From JAKFDI01 sp044508835 (lineage in GTDB: Bacteria > Pseudomonadota > Gammaproteobacteria > Burkholderiales > Burkholderiaceae_C), in contig JBIQHD010000004.1 in NCBI GenBank assembly GCA_044508835.1, positions 124,001 to 188,000 of the forward strand: a stretch of 64,000 bases of DNA, given 5' to 3'. Numbering within the stretch: position 1 is the stretch's first letter; every line of letters starts with the position of its first letter. The notes beneath the pieces were generated by a model, which was not told where the DNA came from, did no database searches, and was given only the letters and a program-made list of their open reading frames with translations. A program made the position numbers and the translations under genes. Of this stretch, positions 8,595-16,560 are shown piece by piece.

Positions 8595-9119
8595 TCGGGC
8601 CTGGCCGCGCTGCTGAAGGCGGGCCGGGTGCGCAAGATCATCTGTTCGTTCCCGCGCCAGGCGGACTCGCAGGTGTTCGATGCGCTGTACCGCGCGGGCA
8701 AGCTGGAACTCGAACTCGTGCCGCAGGGCAACCTGGCCGAGCGCATCCGCGCCGCCGGCGCCGGCATCGGCGGCTTCTTCACGCCCACCGGCTACGGCAC
8801 CGAGCTCGCGAAGGGCAAGGAGGTGCGCGAGCTCGACGGCCGCATGCAGGTGTTCGAAACGCCGATCCACGCCGACTTCGCGCTCATCAAGGCCGAGCGC
8901 GGCGACCGCTGGGGCAACCTCGTCTACCGCAAGGCAGCGCGCAACTTCGGCCCGGTGATGGCGATGGCGGCCAAGGTCACCGTCGCGTCGGTGCACGAAA
9001 TCGTCGAACTGGGTGCGCTGGACCCGGAGCACATCGTCACGCCGGGCATCTTCGTGCAGCGCGTGGTGCGCGTGGAACGCACGGCCACCGGCCCGGCCGG
9101 TTTCAAGACTGCTGCCTGA
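8595..9119 (+). pseudogene. 3-oxoacid CoA-transferase subunit A, 5'-truncated (pcaI/scoA type)
   Basis: From about 8595 the frame reads S-GLAALLKAGRVRKIICSFPRQ and continues as a typical subunit A to FKTAA at 9119, about 174 residues. Intact subunits are about 230 residues and begin with a glycine-rich segment that is absent here, so about 60 N-terminal residues have been replaced by LysR coding sequence in another frame. A GTG at 8628 could start a shorter protein, but the CoA-binding N-terminus would be gone. The next gene encodes an intact subunit B, which on its own is unlikely to work. The break marks the left boundary of the catabolic segment. Confidence 0.85.
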
Positions 9120-9130
9120 ATCGAGCCGAC

Positions 9131-9784
9131 ATGAGCACCTACACCCGACTCACCCGCGAGCAGATCGCCGCGCGCGTGGCCCGCGACATTCCCGAAGGCG
9201 CCTACGTCAACCTCGGCATCGGCCTGCCCACGCTGGTGGCCAACCACCTGCCGGCCGAGCGCGAGGTCTTCCTGCACAGCGAGAACGGCATCCTCGGCAT
9301 GGGGCCGGCACCGGCCGCCGGCGAGGAGGACTACGACCTCATCAACGCCGGCAAGCAGCCCGTCACGCTGCTCGCCGGCGGCGCCTACTTCCACCACGCC
9401 GACAGCTTCTCGATGATGCGCGGCGGCCATCTCGACATCTGCGTGCTCGGCGCCTTCCAGGTCTCCGCAACAGGCGACCTCGCGAACTGGCACACCGGCG
9501 CGCCGGATGCGATTCCCGCCGTGGGCGGCGCGATGGACCTCGCGGTCGGCGCCAAGCGCACCTTCGTGATGATGGAGCACCTCACCAAGGGCGGCGAAAG
9601 CAAGATCGTCGAACGTTGCAGCTATCCGCTCACGGGTGTGGGCTGCGTGAGCCGCATCTACACCGACCTCGCGGTGCTCGACGTGACGGCCGAAGGGCTG
9701 GCGGTCGTCGACCGGGTTGCCGGGCTGCAGATCGATGAACTGCAGCGTCTCACGGGAGCAGCCATCTCACCGAAGAGACGCTGA
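9131..9784 (+). CDS. pcaJ: 3-oxoacid (3-oxoadipate) CoA-transferase subunit B
   Basis: A 217-residue subunit that appears complete. E51 in HSENGILG matches the catalytic glutamate that carries CoA in class I CoA-transferases, and GGAYFHHADSFSMMRGGHLD and YPLTGVGCVSRIYTDLAVLD are standard for the family. It starts 11 bp after the truncated subunit A, so the two were once a pair. The usual next step, a 3-oxoadipyl-CoA thiolase, is not present. The substrate could be 3-oxoadipate or another 3-oxo acid such as acetoacetate, and the symbol is used loosely. Function is doubtful without subunit A. Confidence 0.85.
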   Translation: MSTYTRLTREQIAARVARDIPEGAYVNLGIGLPTLVANHLPAEREVFLHSENGILGMGPAPAAGEEDYDLINAGKQPVTLLAGGAYFHHADSFSMMRGGHLDICVLGAFQVSATGDLANWHTGAPDAIPAVGGAMDLAVGAKRTFVMMEHLTKGGESKIVERCSYPLTGVGCVSRIYTDLAVLDVTAEGLAVVDRVAGLQIDELQRLTGAAISPKRR

Positions 9785-9950
9785 AGAAGGTTTCGCTGCG
9801 CGATGCGCCAATGCTGCGTTCTGCCCGCTGTGCGTGCGGGGAACGCCCGCTTCGGGTCGGCATCGCGAGTTCGCTTCATGACGTGCAAGCCCGAACGCCA
9901 ACGGTGCGCATGACGCAGACGCGCGTTCGACGCGCAAGGCGCGCGCCGGC

Positions 9951-10739
9951 TCACGCAGCGTGCAGCCTCACCTGCCCGGACATCGAGCGGGACACCTCGC
10001 TTGCGCGGTCCCGCAGGTCTTCGGCCAAGGTCTTGATCGCCGGCTTGGTGAATTGCGCGCTGAACCCGACGGCGCTGATGGCCATGATGGGCTGGCCGCT
10101 CGCGTCCACGACGGCGGACGACACGGTCGTGACGCCCTTGACGTAGTGGCCGGCATCGATCGCATAGCCACGCTTGCGCGCGTCTTCGACGTCGGACAGG
10201 TACTCCTCGAAGCTCGGGCCGTCGTCCCAGCGCAGGTTGCCGATCCGTTTGCGCAACTCGGCGTCGCTCAAACCCGAATGCGCCGCCATGCAACGCCCCA
10301 GCGCTGCGATGTACATCGGCAGGCGCTGGCCGATGCTCATGTGCACGCGGATGGTCGAGTCGTTGTCGGCGCGGTCGACGAGCACCACGCGCTCGCCGCC
10401 GGTGCGGTGCCACAGCGTGGCCGTGACACGATGGCGCGACGCAATCTGCTCCAGGTGCGGACGCAGCATGCGCACGTAGGAGGTCTGTTCCAGCGCGCCC
10501 TTGGCCAGTTCCACGATGCCGATGCCGATGGCATAGGTCTTGGTGGCTTCGTCGAAGGTGACGAGGCGCTCGTGCACGAGGGTCTTCAGCAGGTTGAAGC
10601 AGGTGCTGGAGTGCAGGTCCAGGTCGCGCGCGACCCGGCTCACGCCGACCGGCGTGGACGTCGCGGCCAGGTAGCGCAGCACCCGCAGGCCGCCGCTCAG
10701 GGCGCCAACGAGTTTTTCGGGAACGGGGGCGGTGGTCAT
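9951..10739 (-). CDS. IclR-family transcriptional regulator
   Basis: From ATG 10739 it is 262 residues. The N-terminal winged helix is clear (GGLRVLRYLAAT, then VSRVARDLDLHSSTCFNLLKTLV), followed by the GAF-like effector domain with ERVVLVDRAD, YIAALGRCMAAH and SAVGFSAQFT. It lies 57 bp downstream of the NDP-forming acyl-CoA synthetase gene on the same strand, probably as a two-gene operon. The only large divergent promoter region nearby is 12906-13076, where a perfect 15-bp palindrome overlaps a promoter. I infer that this regulator controls both the synthetase transcript and the rightward acyl-CoA dehydrogenase operon. Effector unknown. Confidence 0.9.
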   Translation of the reverse strand: MTTAPVPEKLVGALSGGLRVLRYLAATSTPVGVSRVARDLDLHSSTCFNLLKTLVHERLVTFDEATKTYAIGIGIVELAKGALEQTSYVRMLRPHLEQIASRHRVTATLWHRTGGERVVLVDRADNDSTIRVHMSIGQRLPMYIAALGRCMAAHSGLSDAELRKRIGNLRWDDGPSFEEYLSDVEDARKRGYAIDAGHYVKGVTTVSSAVVDASGQPIMAISAVGFSAQFTKPAIKTLAEDLRDRASEVSRSMSGQVRLHAA

Positions 10740-10796
10740 GCGTCGGTCCGGGCGGAGATCGGGCGGCACTTTACGGCAAGCGATTCGCCGGCCGGC

Positions 10797-12905
10797 TCAC
10801 TCGGCGACGGTCACCAGGGCGTCGAGCGCCCAGGCCTCGCCGCCGCGCAGCGCCAGTGGATTGATCTCGACCTCCTGCAGATCGGGCTGGGTCACGAACC
10901 ATTCGCAGAGCGCCGCGATGCGCTGCGCCACCGCCGGCAGGTCGACGGCAGCGCGGCCGCGAAAGCCCTCGAACAGGCGCGCCGAGCGCAGGCCGCGCAG
11001 CATCGCTTCGACCTGTGCGGCATCGAGCGGCAGCAGGCGCGTGATGACGTCCGCATCGAGCTCGACCTCCACGCCGCCGCGTGCCACGGTCAGGACGGCG
11101 CCGAAGCGCGGATCGCGCCGCAGGCCCAGCAGCAGTTCGTGGTCGAACGCCACCATCTGTTCGACCAGCACGCCTTGCACGTCGACATCGAGGCGCTGAC
11201 CGACGTCGTTCAGCCGTGTGAGCGCATCGGCCAGCGCCGCATCGGAGCCGATGCGCAGCAGCACGCCGCCGGCATCGCTCTTGTGCAGCAGCGCGGCCGA
11301 TTGCAGCTTCGCGGCCACCGGGAAGGGAAAACCGAGCGCGGGCGCCTGCCTCTGCCCGGCAGGCACCATCACGCCGGCGGGCAGCGCCACCGCCTGCTGC
11401 CCGTGCAGCAACTGCTTGCCGTCCCACTCGCTCAGCGAGCGGCTCGGCACCTTGCCGGGGCTCGGTACATGGGGCGCAGGCAACGCAGTGACGCGCGCTT
11501 CGGCCTGCAGACGCTGCGAGCGCAAGGCGGCCGCAAGCGCCTGCATGGATTGCGGAATGTCCAGAAACACCGGCAGGCGCGCCGTCTCCAGCGCCTGCAC
11601 GGTCGCGTCCATCGCGCCGATCCAGATGACGAGGATGGGGCGGTCGATCACGCGCCGCGTGCTCACCAGCGCATCGACGAAGGCATCGGCAATGCTGTGC
11701 ATCATGCCGACGAACAGCACGATGGCGTCCACCCCGGGGTCGGCGGCCACGGCCTTCAGCGCCTGCGAGATGCTGGCGGTGTTCTGCACCACGTTGCCGG
11801 TCAGGTCCACCGGGTTGCTGGCCTGCACGAAGGCGGGCAGAACCGGGCGCAGGGCCTGCGCGGTGGCGTCGGCGAAGGCCGGCATCTGCAGGCCGAGGGC
11901 CTCGCATTCGTCGGCAATCATCACGCCCGCGCCGCCGGAGACGGACAGCACCGCCAAGCGGTTTCCGCGCGGCACGCTGTCGTACAGGAACAGCCGGGCC
12001 GCATCCATCATGGCCGACAGCGAGTCGACGCGCAGGGCGCCGTGCTGCCGCAGGCAGGCGTCGTACAGCGCATCGTCGCCGGCCAGGGCGCCGGTGTGCG
12101 ATGCGGCGGCGGCGGCGCCGGCGCTCGAGCGCCCGGACTTGATGGCGATCACTGGCTTGCCGGCCACCGCCGCGCGCCGCAGCGCCGCGCGGAAGGCCGC
12201 GGTGTCGCGGATGTCCTCCACGTACAGGCCGATGACGCGCGTGTCGGGGTCGCCCGCGAGGAAGTCGATGGCCTGCGCCGCGTCCACGTCGCATTCGTTG
12301 CCGGTGGTGATCCACTGGCTGAAGCCGAGCCCGCTGCGCAGCACGATGTCCAGCCAGTAGGCGCCGAGCGCGCCGCTCTGGCTCACGAGCGCGAAGCCGC
12401 CGCGGCGCAGCGGCGTCTCCTCGAGGGCGGTGGTGAACGAGGCGATGAGCCCGGTGGCGCTGTTGGCCAGGCCCAGGCAGTTCGGCCCGAGGATGGCCAC
12501 GCCATGCTCGCGCGCCACGGCGCCCAGGCGCTGCTGCAGTGCGCGCCCGCCGTCGCCGGTTTCGGCGAAGCCGGACGAGAACACCACGAAGGCCTTGACG
12601 CCGGCGGCGATGCCCTCGGCGATCACGGCCTCCACCTGCGCGGCGGGCGTGCCGACGATGGCAAGGTCCACCGGCTGGCCGATGGCCGCCAGCGACGGAT
12701 AGCTGCGCAGGCCCTGCACCTCGTCGCGCGACGGGTTCACCGGGTAGAGCGCGCCGGCATAGCCGCGCGCGCGCATGTAGGCGATCGGCCGTCCGGAGAT
12801 CTTGGCGGGATCGGCCGAGGCGCCGACCACCGCCACGCTGCGGGCGTTGAGGAGCGCGGCGAGGCGATCTGGTGCATGCGGGGCGGAAACGGGCTGATCG
12901 GTCAC
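10797..12905 (-). CDS. NDP-forming acyl-CoA synthetase (acetate-CoA ligase alpha-beta fusion)
   Basis: A 702-residue single-chain enzyme of the succinyl-CoA-synthetase-like family, which makes an acyl-CoA from acid, CoA and a nucleoside triphosphate through a phosphohistidine. Order of domains: CoA-binding Rossmann domain (SVAVVGASADPAKISGRP at 24-41, LGPNCLGLAN), flavodoxin-like ligase domains with the phospho-His motif ASHTGALAGDD near residue 260, and a C-terminal ATP-grasp domain. The start is GTG at 12903-12905 behind GGAG. Its reverse neighbour is the iclR gene, and it diverges from the acyl-CoA dehydrogenase operon, so it may activate the pathway's starting acid. The acid itself is unknown. 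Confidence 0.9.
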   Translation of the reverse strand: MTDQPVSAPHAPDRLAALLNARSVAVVGASADPAKISGRPIAYMRARGYAGALYPVNPSRDEVQGLRSYPSLAAIGQPVDLAIVGTPAAQVEAVIAEGIAAGVKAFVVFSSGFAETGDGGRALQQRLGAVAREHGVAILGPNCLGLANSATGLIASFTTALEETPLRRGGFALVSQSGALGAYWLDIVLRSGLGFSQWITTGNECDVDAAQAIDFLAGDPDTRVIGLYVEDIRDTAAFRAALRRAAVAGKPVIAIKSGRSSAGAAAAASHTGALAGDDALYDACLRQHGALRVDSLSAMMDAARLFLYDSVPRGNRLAVLSVSGGAGVMIADECEALGLQMPAFADATAQALRPVLPAFVQASNPVDLTGNVVQNTASISQALKAVAADPGVDAIVLFVGMMHSIADAFVDALVSTRRVIDRPILVIWIGAMDATVQALETARLPVFLDIPQSMQALAAALRSQRLQAEARVTALPAPHVPSPGKVPSRSLSEWDGKQLLHGQQAVALPAGVMVPAGQRQAPALGFPFPVAAKLQSAALLHKSDAGGVLLRIGSDAALADALTRLNDVGQRLDVDVQGVLVEQMVAFDHELLLGLRRDPRFGAVLTVARGGVEVELDADVITRLLPLDAAQVEAMLRGLRSARLFEGFRGRAAVDLPAVAQRIAALCEWFVTQPDLQEVEINPLALRGGEAWALDALVTVAE

Positions 12906-12908
12906 GGT

Positions 12909-13074
12909 GTACTCCAGGGGCTCTGGCGCGAGGGGCCGCGCGGGGCGGATGCCGACTACGCATCAGGGAAAAGCGAAGAAACTGGTTGTCATTCGCAATG
13001 ACGAATAGTATTCTCCATAGAAATCGAACACAAGCGCCGAGACACATGGCCCGAAGCGGGCAGCCCTGGAGTAC
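12909..13074. repeat. Mirrored ribosome-binding segments flanking the divergent promoter region
   Basis: CCCTGGAGTAC occurs at 13064-13074 just before the ATG of the rightward acyl-CoA dehydrogenase, and in reverse complement at 12909-12919 just before the GTG of the leftward synthetase. Both copies supply the GGAG ribosome-binding site. An 11-bp identity at both leaders is more than a shared Shine-Dalgarno requires. Confidence 0.5.
12986..13014 (+). promoter_or_regulatory. Promoter and palindromic operator of the acyl-CoA dehydrogenase operon
   Basis: In an AT-richer patch between divergent genes, TTGTCA (12986-12991) and TATTCT (13009-13014) are separated by 17 bp, a good sigma-70 arrangement. 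GTCATT-CGC-AATGAC (12988-13002) is a perfect 15-bp palindrome that overlaps the -35 box and enters the spacer. The nearest regulator is the IclR protein of the same cluster, which is the likely ligand. Binding has not been shown. Confidence 0.65.
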
Positions 13075-13076
13075 CG

Positions 13077-14225
13077 ATGAGCCTTGATTTCACCTTCTCC
13101 GGCGAACACGAATCGGTGCGCGACACCGTGCGGCGCCTGTGCCGCGAAGAACTCGCGCCGCTGGTCGAGCACGCCGAGGAGAACGAGGTCTTCCCGCGCC
13201 ACGTCTTCAAGCGCTGGGGTGAACTGGGCCTGCTCGGCGTGCGCTATCCCGAGGCCGATGGCGGCGCCGGGCTCGACAAGGTCAGCGACTGCATCGTGCG
13301 CGAAGAGCTGAGCTACATGAGCCAGTCCTTCGCCACCAGCTGGTCGGCGCACACGCACCTGGGCACCTGGCCGATCTGGAAGGTCGGCACGCCCGAGCAG
13401 CGCGCACGCTTCTTCGCGCCGGCGATGATGGGCGAGAAGATCGCCGGCTTTGCCCTCAGCGAGCCCGACGGCGGCTCCAACGTGCGCGCCCTGAAGACAC
13501 GCGCTGAGCGGGTGGACGGCGGGTGGAAGCTGCAGGGCAGCAAGCTCTACATCAGCAATGCACCCTTCGCCGACTTCCTGCTGGTGGCCGCGCGCACGAA
13601 GCCGGAGCTGAGCCCGGAGGCCATCAGCCTGTTCATCGTCGAGCTGCCCAACGCCGGCTTCGACATCCACAAGCTGCGCAAGGAAGGCATTCGCGCCTCG
13701 GAGACCGGCCTCATCCACATCGAGGATGCCTTCGTGCCCGATGACTGCCTGCTGGGCGGGCTGGAAGGCACCTACCCGGTGATCCTCGAATGCCTGAGCG
13801 AGAACCGCGTGGGCGTGGCGGCCAATGCGCTGGGCATGGCGCGCGCGGCGTTCGATGCGGCGCATGCCTACGCGAACGAGCGCATCGTCGCCAACAAGCG
13901 CATCGGCGACTACCAGGCCATCGCGCACAAGCTGGCCGACATGTCGGCGCAGATCGAGGCCGCGCGCTGGCTCGTCTACTACGGCGCCTGGCGCGTGGAC
14001 CAGGGCACGCTGGATGCGGCCACGGCCGCGCGCGTCAAGCTCGTCGCGTCGGAGACGGCGCTGGCGGTGAGCGAACAGGCGATCCGCATCCTCGGCGGCG
14101 CAGGAATCATGCGCGAGTACCCGGTGGGCCGCATCCACCGCGATGCGCTGGTGTACGTCATCGGCGAGGGCACGAGCGAGGTGCAGCGCAACATCATCGC
14201 GCGCAGCCTGGGGTTCAAGCCATGA
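13077..14225 (+). CDS. Acyl-CoA dehydrogenase, first gene of the catabolic operon
   Basis: A 382-residue FAD enzyme. The start ATG 13077 has GGAG six bases upstream. Family signs are FALSEPDGGSNVRALKT (flavin motif), the helix after GLEGTYPVILECLSENRVG, ILGGAGIMREYPVGRIHRD, and the C-terminal GEGTSEVQRNIIAR in which the Glu before GT is at the catalytic-base position of short/medium-chain types. It overlaps the next gene by ATGA, so the two are translationally coupled. In context it should make the 2-enoyl-CoA that is hydrated by the MaoC pair and cleaved by the thiolase-like protein downstream. The substrate is unknown. Confidence 0.92.
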   Translation: MSLDFTFSGEHESVRDTVRRLCREELAPLVEHAEENEVFPRHVFKRWGELGLLGVRYPEADGGAGLDKVSDCIVREELSYMSQSFATSWSAHTHLGTWPIWKVGTPEQRARFFAPAMMGEKIAGFALSEPDGGSNVRALKTRAERVDGGWKLQGSKLYISNAPFADFLLVAARTKPELSPEAISLFIVELPNAGFDIHKLRKEGIRASETGLIHIEDAFVPDDCLLGGLEGTYPVILECLSENRVGVAANALGMARAAFDAAHAYANERIVANKRIGDYQAIAHKLADMSAQIEAARWLVYYGAWRVDQGTLDAATAARVKLVASETALAVSEQAIRILGGAGIMREYPVGRIHRDALVYVIGEGTSEVQRNIIARSLGFKP

Positions 14226-15376
14226 CGATGAACGCCTTCGTCACGGGCGCCTACGACACCGCCGTCGGCGAACTGCCCGGCAGCAGCTGCATGTCGCTGC
14301 ATGCCGAGGCGGCGCTCGGTGCGGTGGCCGATGCGGGCCTGGCGCTCTCGGACATCGACGGCGTGCTCTGCGCCTATTCGTTCACGCAGCCGCACCTGAT
14401 GCTGGCATCTGTGTTCTGCGAGTTCGTCGGCATCCACCCCGGCTTCTGCGCCGCCGTGCAGGCGGGCGGCGCGAGCGCCTGCATCATGGTCATGCAGGCC
14501 GCGGCGCTGGTGGCGAGCGGCCAGTGCCGGCATGTGCTGGTGGTCACCGGCGACAACCGCCTGACCGGCCTGTCGCGCGACGGCGCGGTGGCCGCGCTCG
14601 CGGACGTGGGCCATCCGCAGTTCGAGCGCCCCTTCGGCATCAGCGTGCCGGCCTCCTACGCGCTGGTCGCGCGGCGCTATATGCATGAGACGGGCGTCAC
14701 GTCCGAACAGCTCGCCGCCATCGCGGTGGAGCACCGGCGCCATGCCGGGCGCCACCCCAAGGCGCACAAGCGCGAGCCGATCACCGTCGAGCAGGTGCTG
14801 GCCTCCAAGGAGATCGCCTCGCCGCTGCGCATGCTCGACTGCTGCCTCATCTCCGACGGCGGCGCGGCGCTTGTGGTGAGCAGCCGTGCGGCGGCCCGCG
14901 ATGTGCGCAGCGCGCCGGTGGAAATCCTCGGCGCGGGCCAGGGCCACACGCACGAGCACATCGTCGCCGCGCCCAGCCTGACCGACTTCGGCTGCAAGGC
15001 CTCGTCGGCCGCGGCCTTCGCGCGTGCCGGCGTGACGGCGGCCGACATCGACGTGGCGCAGATCTACGACTCCTTCACCATTACGCTGGCCGTGGAGCTG
15101 GAGTCGATCGGTTTCTTCGAGCGCGGGGAGGCCGGTGTCGCCGCCGCCAAGGGCGAGCTTGGCCTGAACGGCCGGCTGCCGTGCAACACGCATGGCGGGC
15201 TGATGTCGTACGGCCATTCGGGCGCCGCCGGCGGCATGTTCCACGCCGTCGAGGCGGTGCACCAGTTGCGGGGCAACGCCGAGTTGCGCCAGGTGCCCGG
15301 CGCGAAGCTCGCGTTCGTGCATGGCGACGGGGGCATCCTGTCGGCGCATTGCTCGCTGGTCCTGGGAGCGCGGTGA
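14222..15376 (+). CDS. Thiolase-fold protein lacking catalytic cysteines, probable acyl-CoA retro-aldolase
   Basis: A 384-residue member of the SCP2/lipid-transfer thiolase group. The family segment that normally reads N-N-C-S-T-G reads V-Q-A81-G-G-A here, so by my alignment the nucleophilic Cys is Ala. The C-terminal Cys-x-Gly motif is replaced by HGDGG (367-371). HGG (about 323) and GH (about 331), which line the active site, are kept, as is YDSFTITLAVELE near 281. Loss of both cysteines argues against thiolysis. Relatives encoded beside DUF35 and MaoC genes, such as Ltp2 of steroid-degrading actinobacteria, act as aldolases that split a 3-hydroxyacyl-CoA. The gene overlaps its upstream neighbour (ATGA) and lies one base before the DUF35 gene, fitting a protein complex. 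Confidence 0.82.
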   Translation: MTMNAFVTGAYDTAVGELPGSSCMSLHAEAALGAVADAGLALSDIDGVLCAYSFTQPHLMLASVFCEFVGIHPGFCAAVQAGGASACIMVMQAAALVASGQCRHVLVVTGDNRLTGLSRDGAVAALADVGHPQFERPFGISVPASYALVARRYMHETGVTSEQLAAIAVEHRRHAGRHPKAHKREPITVEQVLASKEIASPLRMLDCCLISDGGAALVVSSRAAARDVRSAPVEILGAGQGHTHEHIVAAPSLTDFGCKASSAAAFARAGVTAADIDVAQIYDSFTITLAVELESIGFFERGEAGVAAAKGELGLNGRLPCNTHGGLMSYGHSGAAGGMFHAVEAVHQLRGNAELRQVPGAKLAFVHGDGGILSAHCSLVLGAR

Positions 15377-15377
15377 C

Positions 15378-15773
15378 ATGAGACCCGTGCCACACCCCAC
15401 CGCTGAGACCCGGCACTTCTGGGACGGCTGCGCCGGCGGCGAACTGCGCTACCAGCGCTGCGCCGATTGCGGTGCCGTTCAGCTCATCCCGCGTTCGCTG
15501 TGTTCCGCGTGCCAAAGCAGCGGCCTCGAATGGAAGCGATCCGAAGGCCGCGGATGCATCCTCAGTTACACCACCGTGCACCGCGCCCCCACACCGGCGT
15601 TTCGCGCGGACGTGCCCTACGTTATCGCCCTGGTCGACATGGACGAGGGCTTCCGCCTGATGGTGAACGTGCGCGGCGGTGACAGCCCGGCCGTGGCGAT
15701 CGGTGCGCGCGTGCGCATCGGTTTTCGCGCGGTCGACGGCATCACCCTGCCCGAAGCGGAGGTGCAGCCATGA
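15378..15773 (+). CDS. DUF35 zinc-ribbon/OB-fold protein, aldolase partner
   Basis: A 131-residue protein with a rubredoxin-like zinc ribbon (C28-x2-C31-x10-C42-x2-C45, CADCG and CSAC) followed by an OB fold (SYTTVHRAPTPAFRADVPYVIALVDMDEG). DUF35 proteins bind acyl-CoA and are needed by thiolase-like aldolases. In mycobacteria the DUF35 domain of ChsH2 forms the active complex with Ltp2. Here it starts one base after the thiolase-like gene and overlaps the MaoC gene that follows by ATGA. This gives the same set of parts on separate polypeptides. Confidence 0.9.
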   Translation: MRPVPHPTAETRHFWDGCAGGELRYQRCADCGAVQLIPRSLCSACQSSGLEWKRSEGRGCILSYTTVHRAPTPAFRADVPYVIALVDMDEGFRLMVNVRGGDSPAVAIGARVRIGFRAVDGITLPEAEVQP

Positions 15774-16174
15774 GCCGGCCCATCACCTTCGACGACTTCC
15801 AGCCCGGCGCCACGATGGGCGAACACCTCGAGACCTACGGCACCGAACTGGCCTCGCGCTGGCAGCACATCTTCGGCGCGCAGCCGGCCGATGGCGCGGG
15901 CGGCGCGGCCGAGGCCGCCAGCATCGCCGTGGTGATGATGATGCGGGCCTACCTGGGCGTGGTGGCGCCGCGCCCGCCGGGCAATGTGCATGCGGGCCAG
16001 CGCTTCTCGCTGCAGGCCGTGCCGCGCGCGGGCGAGGCGATCCGCACGGTGGTGAGCTGCGTGTCCAAGGAGCTGCGGCGCGAGCGCCGCTACGTCGAAC
16101 TGCGCACGCAGGGCAGCGGCGAAGGCGGGCGCGCCATCTACGACGGCCGGCTGACGCTGATCTGGGCGGCCTGA
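15770..16174 (+). CDS. MaoC-fold protein without the hydratase motif
   Basis: A 134-residue hot-dog protein (FDDFQPGATMGEHLETYGTELASRWQHIFG, then VAPRPPGNVHAGQRFSLQAV). The Asp-x4-His pair of R-specific enoyl-CoA hydratases is absent. It overlaps the DUF35 gene by four bases and is followed two bases later by a second MaoC gene that has the full motif. In heteromeric MaoC hydratases one subunit is catalytic and the other only completes the substrate pocket, and this gene most likely encodes the second kind. The exact substrate is unknown. Confidence 0.82.
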   Translation: MSRPITFDDFQPGATMGEHLETYGTELASRWQHIFGAQPADGAGGAAEAASIAVVMMMRAYLGVVAPRPPGNVHAGQRFSLQAVPRAGEAIRTVVSCVSKELRRERRYVELRTQGSGEGGRAIYDGRLTLIWAA

Positions 16175-16176
16175 CG

Positions 16177-16560
16177 ATGAACCACGCGCTCGACTCCGCC
16201 ACGCTCACCGTCACGCCCGAGGCCATCCGCGCCTACGCGGAGCTGACCGACGACTTCAACCCCATCCACCTCGATGCGCAGTTCGCGGCCGGCACCGCCA
16301 TGGGCGGCGTGATCGCGCACGGCACGATGTCGGTGTGCCTGCTGTGGCAGGCGCTGTTCCACAGCTTCGGCAACGACGCCTTCGAGGCGCTGGAACTCGA
16401 CATCCGTTTCGTCAAGCCGGTGCGCATCGGCGAGACGCTGACCGCGGGCGGCGAGGCCGAGGCGCCCGGCACCTGGCGCGTGTGGGTGCGCGGCGACGAC
16501 GGCGCCGACCGCCTCAACGGCACGGTGCGGCTGAACACATCCAACGCGGAGGGCGCATGA
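16177..16560 (+). CDS. MaoC-family enoyl-CoA hydratase (catalytic subunit)
   Basis: A 127-residue single hot-dog domain with the hydratase-2 signature: D26-F-N-P-I-H31 followed by FAAGTAMGGVIAHGTMS. The acidic residue and His should activate water for addition across a 2-enoyl-CoA. The length is half that of eukaryotic double-hot-dog enzymes, so it works as a homo- or heterodimer, the latter presumably with the MaoC-fold protein two bases upstream. Its stop overlaps the E1 alpha start (ATGA). Likely step: hydration of the enoyl-CoA made by the acyl-CoA dehydrogenase at 13077, giving the 3-hydroxyacyl-CoA for the aldolase. Confidence 0.88.
   Translation: MNHALDSATLTVTPEAIRAYAELTDDFNPIHLDAQFAAGTAMGGVIAHGTMSVCLLWQALFHSFGNDAFEALELDIRFVKPVRIGETLTAGGEAEAPGTWRVWVRGDDGADRLNGTVRLNTSNAEGA

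Noticed and set aside
8328..9119. A single 263-residue CoA-transferase gene starting upstream of the LysR fragment
   Set aside because: The first 89 residues of that frame are low-complexity shadow of the LysR coding sequence. True homology begins only at about 8595.
9785..9950. A small gene between pcaJ and iclR
   Set aside because: No frame in this stretch has a ribosome-binding site or a recognisable motif. It appears to be plain intergenic DNA.
14222..15376. Annotating the gene as acetyl-CoA acetyltransferase
   Set aside because: The catalytic cysteines of thiolases are not found at their expected places, so thiolase activity is unlikely.
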